From: Megalobrama amblycephala
Lineage: Eukaryota; Chordata; Actinopteri; Cypriniformes; Xenocyprididae
Reading direction: 5' to 3'
Length of the DNA stretch: 64,000 bases
NCBI RefSeq assembly: GCF_018812025.1
Contig: NC_063049.1
Location: 10,049,537-10,113,536, forward strand
Below are positions 56,421 to 64,000 of the stretch, piece by piece (position 1 is the stretch's first letter; each line of letters starts with the position of its first letter). The notes under the pieces are model-generated. The model was given only the letters and a program-made list of their open reading frames with translations, made no database searches and was not told where the DNA came from. The position numbers and the translations under genes were made by a program.

Positions 56421-56591
56421 CTCAGTATCTCCAATTTACACTTTACACTCTTCAGTCCACTACAGAGCAGCTTCACTCCTGAATCCTGCAGATTATTATT
56501 GTTCATGTTCAGCTCTTTCAGAATGGTATCTGATCCAAGAACTGTAGCCAGAGCTGAACAGCTTCTGTCTGTTAAGTTACAATCATTTAAA
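56421..56591 (-). CDS. NLR gene, first LRR exon (A)
   Basis: This 171-bp exon has acceptor CCTGTGTAG and donor GAG|GTAAGTG, phase 2. It encodes LNDCNLTDRSCSALATVLGS, then LKELNMNNNNLQDSGVKLL and a closing KCKLEIL. Its first base completes the last codon of the NACHT exon (CT+T). It sits 325 bp downstream of that exon and is the most secure LRR exon of this gene. Confidence 0.88.
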
Positions 56592-56916
56592 CTACACAGG
56601 AAATAAATCACATTGCAGAATTAGATGTAACACATACAATTCATTTTCTGTATACAAATATTAAACATATTTCCATTATTTTTACATGAACAGCAAATAT
56701 ATAGTGAGGAGTGTGAGCTACACTGACACTACTATTTAACTAGTATTTTTTAATTAGTATTTTTGACAAATTTGCTAGATAAAGCAAACATGAATATTGT
56801 GATTCGTCCTTTGCTAACTGAATTTCACGTTTTGCTAAAACTATAAAGGTATACTGTATGATTGAGAATCCCTATAGGGCAATGGAGATAAATGCAAAAT
56901 GTATTAAATGACTTAC

Positions 56917-58732
56917 AGAGCTCTTTTGGAGGTTTTGATGACTGCCGATAATCTAATGAGACACTCGTCTGATTTCTTGAATTTCTGAAGCTCAAACTCC
57001 TCCAGCTCTTCCTCTGATGTCAACAACACAAAGGCTAAAGCAGACCACTGGGCAGGTGAAAGGTCAGCAGATGAGAGACTGCCTTTGCTAAGGTGAGTCT
57101 GAATCTCTTTTACCAGTGTTTGATCATTTAGTTCATACAGACAGTAGAACAGATTGATGGATCTCTCTGGAGACAGATTATCTTCAAGTTTCTGCTTGAT
57201 GTATTGAACTATTTCCTTTTTGCTTTGGTCATTGCCGTCTTGCTGTGTCAACAAACCTCGTAAGAGTCGCCGATTGGACTGGAGCGACAGACCGAGGAGG
57301 AAGCGAAGGAAAAGGTCCAGATGTCCATTGTCACATTCGAGCGCCTTGTCCACTGCAAACTTGAGCAAATCAATCATGGCTTCATTTTTGTTTTCCTGTT
57401 CTGTAGACTCATGAACAAACACACTTTTCTTGTTGATGTCTAGAAACAGATGTGCATAAAGGGCTGCAATAAACTCTTGAATGCTCAAGTGAACAAAGCA
57501 GTACATGGTACCAAGAATAAGCCCTCTTTCCTCCTTAAAGATCTGGGTACACATGCCTGAATATACTGATGCTTTATAGACATCTATACCACAGGCTTTC
57601 ATATCTGTGTCATAGAAGATAATGTTGTTTTTTTCCAGCTGATGAAATGCCAGTTTCCCCAGTGAAAGGATGGCATTTTTGTCCCAGGAAACATCTGGTG
57701 TGTATTCTCCATCATACTTTCGTCTGCTCTGCTGGATTTGAAAGCGGAGAAAGTGTGTGTACATTTCTGTCAAAGTCTTGGGAGTGTCTTCAGTATTTGA
57801 TTCCTGTAGTGTCTCATCAGCTTTTTTAAGACAATTATTTCTTTTTCCCTCTAAAATGTTCTGGAGAACAGTGGCTGAAATCCAGCAGAAGACTGGGATG
57901 TGGCACATAATAAAGAGACTCTTTGATTGTTTAACATGATCAGTGATTTCACTGGCCATTTTCTCATCTGTGAATCTTTTTCTGAAGTACTCCTCCTTTT
58001 GCACATCATTGAATCCTCGTATCTCTGTCAGCTGGTCAATACAGTCAGGAGGAACCTTACTGGCAGCTGCTGGTCTGGTGGTGATCCAGATGAGAGCAGA
58101 AGGAAGCAGATTTCCTTTGATGAGGTTTGTTAGGATAACATCCAGAGAGGTTGGTGATGATACATCACGCCATATCTCATTATCATCAAACTTCAGAGGA
58201 AGGCGACATTCGTCCAATCCATCGAGGATGAACAGGACTTTGAATTGATTTCTTCTTGTAAGGTTCAGTCCTTTTGTCTCTGGGAAACATCGAAATATAA
58301 GACTCATCAAACTTTGTTTTTCTTTCTCCTTTAAGTTCATTTCTCTGAATGGAAGAGGAAATATGAAGCTGATATCTTGATTTTCTTTTCCTTCAGCCCA
58401 ATCCAGAACAAACTTTTGCACAGAGACGGATTTTCCAATGCCAGCAACTCCTTTTGTCAGTACAGTTCTGATCTTTTTGTCTTGTTCAGGTGCTTCAAAC
58501 AAATTTTTGCATTCAACTGGTATCTCTTGTGATTCTTGACGCCTGGAAGCAACTTCAATCTGTCTGATCTCATGTTCAGTATTGACCGGTTCACTGCCAC
58601 CCTGAGTGATATAGAGATCTGTGTAGATGTTATTCAGAAGTGTGGAGTCACCTTGCTTCGCAATTCCTTCAAACACACATTGATACTTCTTCTTCAGGTT
58701 AGATTTTAGCCGATGATTGAAGAACAGCTCAT
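56917..58732 (-). CDS. NLR gene, FISNA-NACHT exon
   Basis: This 1,816-bp exon is open throughout. Acceptor GTGTTTAG and donor CT|GTAAGT define it. Residues below are counted in the 612-residue frame that begins at 58751. FISNA spans about 7-85 (LKKKYQCVFEGIAKQG, LYITQGGSEPVN, EIRQIE). The NACHT NTPase follows: Walker A GVAGIGKS at 101-108, Walker B FILDGLDE at 174-181, sensor WITTRPAA at 222-229, and the winged-helix FVHLSIQEFIAALYA at 419-433. The remainder (about 450-612) is the helical NACHT-associated region leading into the LRRs. The protein would bind ATP and oligomerise in the cytosol. All key residues are present, so it looks functional. Confidence 0.93.
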
Positions 58733-58822
58733 CTAAACACAGGAACAACAAACAGTTTTAGTCTTAATTTGCTCTTCTACATTTATAAGTGACAATCTGA
58801 CAGATGGTCATGAGTCTCTTAC

Positions 58823-59018
58823 CTTCTAGAGTATCAGCAGCTTCATCTTGTTTCATCTCTCTCAGGTAGTGTAGTGTGAGATCAAGAGCTGCTGATTTGA
58901 TACTGCATCTATTCTCATTAAAGTCCTTCACAAAGTATTGAGTTTTCTCTTTTTGCAAAATGTTCTTAAATTTTTTCATTTCATTCTTCAGAAATGTTAT
59001 TATTTTACCCTCAAGAGC
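58823..59018 (-). CDS. NLR gene, exon before FISNA-NACHT
   Basis: This 196-bp exon has acceptor TTTGTAG and donor GAAG|GTAAGAG. It encodes ALEGKIITFLKNEMKKFKNI, then FNENRCSIKSAALDLTLHYL and REMKQDEAADTLE. The last G joins AT of the next exon (GAT, Asp), giving an unbroken frame into FISNA. It is helical and charged, of the type that precedes FISNA in fish NLR-C proteins. It enters in phase 0, so the ATG inside (58979) is not the start. Confidence 0.82.
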
Positions 59019-59341
59019 CTACAAACAAACCAACAAAAAAACAACAGAACAACAAAATTTAACAAAATACACATCCATATTTGGTTACAAGTATTTTTTC
59101 AGTAATTAAAAACTATTTGTAAAGAAACCAGTTAGAAGACAAACATGTTAATTAGCTGTCATTTTTTAACATACAAAAAGTACACAAACACATATTTTTC
59201 TTACATTTTGGTTATTTAATGGGTTCTTAAAATGAAATGTCAATGGTCAAAATAATTCTAAGTATTTTAGCAAGAAACGTTGTTTAGTAAATTTATTTGT
59301 TTGTTATTAATATAAACATTTATGTAAATGTGTTTTCTTAC

Positions 59342-59396
59342 CTGGAAGATAAACAGGAGATTGTCTGTGAAATTCTTGTGGCTCTCATGTTGAAAC
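59342..59396 (-). CDS. NLR gene, 55-bp upstream exon
   Basis: Acceptor GCTAACAG and donor CCAG|GTAAGAAA bound 55 bases reading (x)FQHESHKNFTDNLLFIFQ. It needs two bases from an earlier exon and leaves phase 0, which fits the next exon exactly. No stop occurs. Evidence is splice-site quality plus frame compatibility; too short for a domain call. Earlier exons were not found in the window. Confidence 0.6.
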
Positions 59397-59679
59397 CTGT
59401 TAGCAAATAAAATAAAAACATTTCTTTAACAAAGAGAAAAAGAAAACAATATCTGTTTAAGTTCACACAGTTAAAGTGTAGGATTTGTTTAGCCCCTTAA
59501 GCCCTGAAGGCATTTTAGAGTTGTTGTTTTTTTTTTCTTTCTAAATAACAAAGATACACAAAAAGTACCCAAAAGTAAAGACTAATAACCTTAAAACTAC
59601 AGGAGAGACAAAAGGTAGGTAACGTTTGATAGAACACTTTTTAATCCTAAAAATAATGACTTTAAAAATATGACTTTAA

Positions 59680-60990
59680 TTTTGATTTTAATGTTTGTAT
59701 CCCACAGGATAAATTGCCAGTTTAGTGGTATAAATTGACTGAAAACAGAATTATTGTTTGGCAATGCCTTTTACAACATTTAAACAATTTCAAAACATTT
59801 TATCCTCTAATAACTTATAATAAACATTATTTGTAACATATTCTGATAAACAATATTTCCGAATACATTTATATTGAAAACTCATTTAAGTTACACAATC
59901 TCCTTCATGCCCTCTGTACTCGGATTGATAGTTTATACTTATAAAGTGTAAGACAAAAAAATTACTGTACTGAAGCAATTTGATTATTCAAATTCATACG
60001 CCATTTTTTAAAGTTAAAAATGACTATTTAAAATACTAATAAACTACTTTTCACATTTTCACATTAAATGTAAATGTCAAATATGACACAACAGGCTTTT
60101 GGGGCACATTTATTTGTCCATTTCTCAATTATTATTGATTTGCAAAAAACTGCATATAATGAGCTATATAAAGCCAGATGTATAAATATGATGTTCAACA
60201 ACAACAACAACAACAACACAACAAAAACATGCATATATATTTATATACAAATTTGTATATATTTTTTTTTTTCTTTGAGTATCATACACACAAACACCTG
60301 GTTTGCTATCTCTGTGGGCACTCTCAGCATAGACAATGATTTTTATACTGCACAAACTGTATATTCTATCTTCTCACACTGGGACAGATAGATATATGCA
60401 AATCAATGATAATTGAGAAATGGATAAATAAATGTTCCTCAAAAGCCTGTTGTGTCATATTTTATATTTACATTAACATGAAAACAATGTAAAAATATAT
60501 ATATTTTTTATTTTTAACATTAAAAAAATGAGGCATGAATAATCAAGTAAAGTCAAGTTGCTTCCTTCCAGAAATTTGATTATTTGAAATTTGACAGAAA
60601 TTAGATTTTTCTCTAACAATTACTTTATTAAAAGTATCAAAGATTTATGAGTAAAAAAAAGAGGTTACTTGAAAAAAAAATATGAACTACCAATCAGAGG
60701 ACAGAAGGCATGAAGTAGATTGTGTACGACAGGTTTTTTCAGCAAAGTTTTGGCGAAATTATAGACCCTAGAAATTTGCATATGAAATATGATAAAGTAT
60801 GCTAACATATTCATAAATAGGCGTTATTCTTACTGTTCAACAGAATTTTACAAAGAATGTTTGAGAGAATGTTTTAAAAATCTATAATGTTGTAATACGC
60901 ATTGCCAAACAAGCATTTTGTTTTCAGCTAATTTTTACCCCCTAAACTGGTGACGTACCCTGTGGGATACAAACATTTACATACAGATTA
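59680..60990. repeat. 1.3-kb imperfect palindrome in the NLR 5' intron
   Basis: AATGTTTGTATCCCACAGG at 59690 pairs with CCTGTGGGATACAAACATTT near 60958. TTTGGCAATGC pairs with GCATTGCCAAAC. The inner arms (ATGACACAACAGGCTTTTGG at 60083 against its inverse ending 60463) are near perfect. A 0.25-kb spacer holds an AAC-triplet run (60198-60217). It looks like a foldback DNA element; no transposase or clear TSD. Confidence 0.7.
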
Positions 60991-61069
60991 TAAAAAAATA
61001 TAAATTCATAAAATTATGCCCTAATGGGCATTTTTAAAATTGTTCCTTCATGAGGAATATCTGCTTTAC

Positions 61070-61440
61070 AGTTTTTTTTTTTAATTGCTTTGGTGTAATT
61101 TTCACAAGCAACTGGTAAAATTTTTAGTACTAAACTCTTAGTACTAATATCTCAACAGATCATCAAAAGTGCACTTTTTTCAAACATTTTAGCATATTTT
61201 CAATTGTGTTAGTACAATACACAAAATCAGAAAGTATCCTTTTCACTACACGAAATAAGTGTTTCATCTATATAAATGTTTCATTCACAGTAACTGCCAT
61301 CCATAATGCTATTACTATCAAACTTTTCATTTTCATCTCTTTTCATTCAGTTGAATACATTTGTCTGTTATTTAATCCAACTGAGCTTAATGGATAGATT
61401 TCTATAGATATTGATTCTATAGGCATAATTTCTAAAGAAA
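61070..61440. repeat. Direct repeat, copy 1
   Basis: Shares long stretches with 63017-63425, for example CAACAGATCATCAAAAG, GCACTTTTTTCAAACATTT, TTAGTACAATACACAAAATC and TTTCATTCACAGTAACTGCC. Non-coding, AT-rich; family not recognised. Confidence 0.75.
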
Positions 61441-61930
61441 TGATTTGGAATTTAATCATCAAATGTGATGAATTATAAGCAATTTATCTTAGATGATGAC
61501 CACAATTTTCAAAGTGTGTGTGCGTGGTCCTGTGTAGCGAAAATTAACTCAAAGGGGAAATATTAATAATTATTCATAACTCATTATGATTATTAATTAT
61601 GATTAATTGTGAATATGCAAATCCGTTAATCAGATTAACTGGACGTAGCTACATTAAAATTAACATTACAATCAGTTAACCTGTTCGTCCAGTGAACGCT
61701 CAGTGTTGATTGTTTATTAATTCTAAGAAATGTCAATTTCCAAGTTATGGAAAAATAATATTTCTTATTGTACTGTACTACTCAGAGCACGTAGTCCGGA
61801 TCTATCACTTAAGAGGCAATTCATTAGCAGACGGAGTCAGAACCAAACGTGTATTGTGCACAATCTTTATTAACTAACTCACAAACACATAACTAAACTA
61901 ATAAACACATAACATAACATACATAAAGGG

Positions 61931-61981
<51 letters not shown>

Positions 61982-63016
61982 AGTCAGAATGAGTAATGAT
62001 AGTGTTGAACCGGAAGAGATGCTGTTACTAGAGCTACATGAAATGTCAAAGGCAATATGGAAAGGAATCATCAGTTTCTTCAGCAATAGCAAGGTAAGTC
62101 TTACAAATTAATACTAACTCGCTGTTTAGTGTTAAAATGTACGATACTTGCAAGATGCCCTTAGGCTGAGGAGCATCCTCTCTGCCATCTGAGGAGAGAT
62201 CTTGGGTGATTCAGTCCGAAGTTATTGCCAGTTTTTCCATGTTGGATGAGGAGCACATGGCTCGTTTGTAGGCCGAGGCCTACAGGCCTTGCAGGCCTGG
62301 CCTAGGCCGGCCGCAAGGAGATCGATTCGGTCGTTCAGAAGCAAGGAGAAAAAGAGGGGGAGTGGCACTGTTCGCTGGTTTTTAACCTCTGGTCAAAGTC
62401 ACACCTCTCAGTTGTTGACCGGACCAATGAAGATGTTGTAATTCTGGGTGGCAACACCCCTCCTGTCAGGGCTTTTACAACCCAGAAAGATTAACAAGCT
62501 GAGTTCTTGAATCAGAACTATTAAAGATTCTTTTAATACTGATGTGTTGCACAGGTATGGATGTACCGCATACACAAGCATTTAAATCTTCCCGCTACGA
62601 ACGTATAGACACTAAACATGGCATGATTGAAGTTACCGTGCAGGTCATAACATTTAACAATCATCAAACATGTAAATACAATGAGTACAATACAACATCA
62701 GTAATAATGGATACCATTTCCTGAGAAGGATTTATTTATAGCACAGTCTGTCTATACATTAATGCCATAGAGTCTGTGTTCTGTGTGGAAAATGCAGGGA
62801 AGATGCAGATTTTCTGTGTCTCTACTCTGTTCTCCATGCGGCAACCGCATTCCTCAGCGCAATAAACTTGTAACTGAAAACTTCCCGGGGGATGGGGACA
62901 GACTCCAGAGTGAGCTTAAAACTATTGGTTAACTAACCAATAATTGTGTCTGATTTGCCTCAGTCATTACACCTGGTAAACCCTGCATTGTGAACCAAAT
63001 GTCACAACAAGGATGT
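61441..63016. other. Non-coding spacer between two direct repeats
   Basis: No gene is supported. It contains a CA microsatellite (61932-61978), a GGCC-rich palindromic cluster (62270-62312) and, at 62880-62995, a piece that occurs inverted at about 47210-47300 (AATAATTGTGTCTGATTTG). An inserted element between the flanking repeats is possible, but its ends were not identified. Confidence 0.4.
61932..61978. repeat. CA/AC dinucleotide microsatellite
   Basis: About 23 uninterrupted CA units. Likely polymorphic. Confidence 0.95.
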
Positions 63017-63425
63017 TACAGTTTTTTTATTCACTTTGGTACTATTTTCACAAGTAAAAGGTGTAAATTTTCAAAACTCTTGACAACACAACAGATCATC
63101 AAAAGAGCACTTTTTTCAAACATTTCATATTTTCAATTTCTTTAATATTTTCAATTTTCTTAGTACAATACACAAAATCACAAAGTATCGTTTTCACTAC
63201 ACAAAATAAGTGTTTCATCTATACTGTATAAATGTTTCATTCACAGTAACTGCCTTTGATAATGCTATTACTGATCAAACTTTTGATTTTCATCTCTTTT
63301 CATTCAGTTTAATACATATGTATATTATTTAATTATTTAACTGATCTTAATGGTTAATCAATCATTTGGTACACCTATAGATTTCTATTGATACATATTC
63401 TATAGGCATAGTTTCTATAGAACGT
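63017..63425. repeat. Direct repeat, copy 2
   Basis: Same orientation as copy 1 at 61070-61440, about 1.95 kb downstream, with small indels (an extra TTTCTTTAATATTTTCAATT-like stretch). Confidence 0.75.
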
Positions 63426-64000
63426 GTGTGGGTGTTTGAGAGAGAGGCCTAAAAGTACATTTATTAAAAATTAAATTACAATCTTAGTTTGTTTGTTTTT
63501 TTCTCTGAAAAAGCAATGTAACACTTAAGATACACAATTAGATATACAATTGCAAACAGTCATCACAAACAATATCACAAATACACTGATTTACAGCCCA
63601 TTTACTTTTAAACATCTCTATATCATTAACCAGTTTATGATATGTAAACAATTTTAATACGGGATTTTAATAGCCCTTTTAAAATAAACACAACATCAGT
63701 TAACCTAACACCATTCAAATGATGTTTTCTTGATAGCCATATAGCCAATTTAGCTTGTCCAAAAATAAAATTAATTAGTACATGCACTTTTCCCTACTTC
63801 TAGTATATTTAGGACCGTAAATAAAAAATTCTGGTGTGAAAACTTCCCCTAATTTCTTAGAACCACTCTTCTAAATATACAACACTGGTTGAAGCCTCTT
63901 ACATTTTAAAAACAAATGAAATACTGTTTTTTTGTTCCCTACAGAAAGTACAGCCCTCTCATACCCGTGGATAAAGGTGTGCTCTGTGTCTATTTGTGGC
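63426..64000. other. AT-rich non-coding sequence
   Basis: Nothing recognisable as exon, RNA or element border. The missing 5' exons of the NLR gene are expected further right. Confidence 0.4.

Larger units (their letters stand above)
18055..59396 (-). other. NLR family receptor gene (FISNA-NACHT-LRR, NLRC3-like), partial model
   Basis: Fourteen exons form one compatible reading frame on the minus strand: 59342-59396, 58823-59018, 56917-58732, then LRR exons at 56421-56591, 43923-44096, 43546-43716, 37050-37223, 36618-36791, 35988-36161, 35722-35895, 35454-35627, 20002-20175, 19554-19727 and 18055-18213. Phases agree at every junction I checked. FISNA preceding NACHT is the signature of the large fish NLR expansion (often called NLR-C or NLRC3-like). 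The product would be a cytosolic NTP-binding immune sensor or regulator. The true start codon and any effector domain are missing, probably right of the window. It is possible that the exons below 37.3 kb belong to a decayed neighbouring paralogue, since 6-15 kb gaps of mobile DNA separate the clusters. Duplicated NLR genes are usual in such clusters. Confidence 0.75.

Noticed and set aside
57220..58248. Plus-strand frames of 60-101 codons opposite the NACHT exon
   Set aside because: They are antisense shadows of the conserved NACHT coding sequence.
1..64000. tRNA, rRNA or other structural RNA genes
   Set aside because: None recognised by eye on either strand; a covariance-model scan would be needed to exclude them.

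Overview
This window is vertebrate nuclear DNA, most likely from a cyprinid fish. The evidence is spliced coding exons with GT..AG borders, an NLR (NOD-like receptor) gene of the fish-expanded FISNA-NACHT-LRR type, and a dense layer of fish-type transposons (L2 and L1/Tx1 LINEs, hAT, TTAA-flanked Kolobok- and piggyBac-like elements, Tc1/mariner, Ty3/gypsy and an env-bearing endogenous retroelement). There are no operons or bacterial-style genes. The species cannot be fixed from sequence alone.

The only host gene I can support runs on the minus strand, from about 59.4 kb down to about 18.05 kb. From its 5' side it has a 55-bp exon (59342-59396), a 196-bp exon (58823-59018) and a large intact FISNA-NACHT exon (56917-58732) with Walker A, Walker B and winged-helix motifs. 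Eleven LRR exons follow, at 56.5, 44.0, 43.6, 37.1, 36.7, 36.1, 35.8, 35.5, 20.1, 19.6 and 18.1 kb. Every LRR exon is 159-174 bp, divisible by three and in the same phase, so the set reads as one continuous solenoid. The first exon(s) (start codon, any N-terminal effector domain) are not visible and probably lie beyond 64 kb. No B30.2 exon was found.

Layout. 0-4.7 kb: repeat fragments, no gene. 4.7-7.6 kb: a 5'-truncated L2 LINE interrupted by a TTAA-flanked element. 7.6-12.3 kb: a TTAA element with long inverted arms that has received a near-complete but frameshifted L2. 12.3-16.4 kb: non-coding, with one LTR-like block. 16.4-17.8 kb: two large palindromic elements. 18.05-20.2 kb: the last three LRR exons and a decayed RT. 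21.8-25.3 kb: TIR elements, including a hAT-like element with a perfect 8-bp target duplication. 25.9-33.1 kb: a broken env-bearing retroelement, itself cut by a hAT-like element carrying a second hAT-like element. 33.2-34.5 kb: a piggyBac-like remnant. 35.4-37.2 kb: five LRR exons. 37.7-40.8 kb: a THAP-encoding TTAA palindrome and a mariner-like palindrome side by side. 40.8-44.5 kb: a gypsy fragment, two LRR exons and a Tc1 remnant. 44.5-53.6 kb: an L1/Tx1 element apparently split by several generations of insertions. 53.9-56.3 kb: a palindromic repeat hit by a hAT-like element. 56.4-59.4 kb: the NLR 5' exons. 59.7-64 kb: a large intronic palindrome, duplicated repeats and a long CA microsatellite.

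Functionally, the NLR would be a cytosolic innate-immune sensor or regulator: the FISNA-NACHT module binds nucleotide and oligomerises, and the LRR array senses or autoinhibits. Everything else is mobile DNA that has expanded its introns. I see no convincing undescribed biological system. The most informative structures are the modular, duplicated LRR exon array, the THAP-bearing palindrome and the datable nests of insertions.
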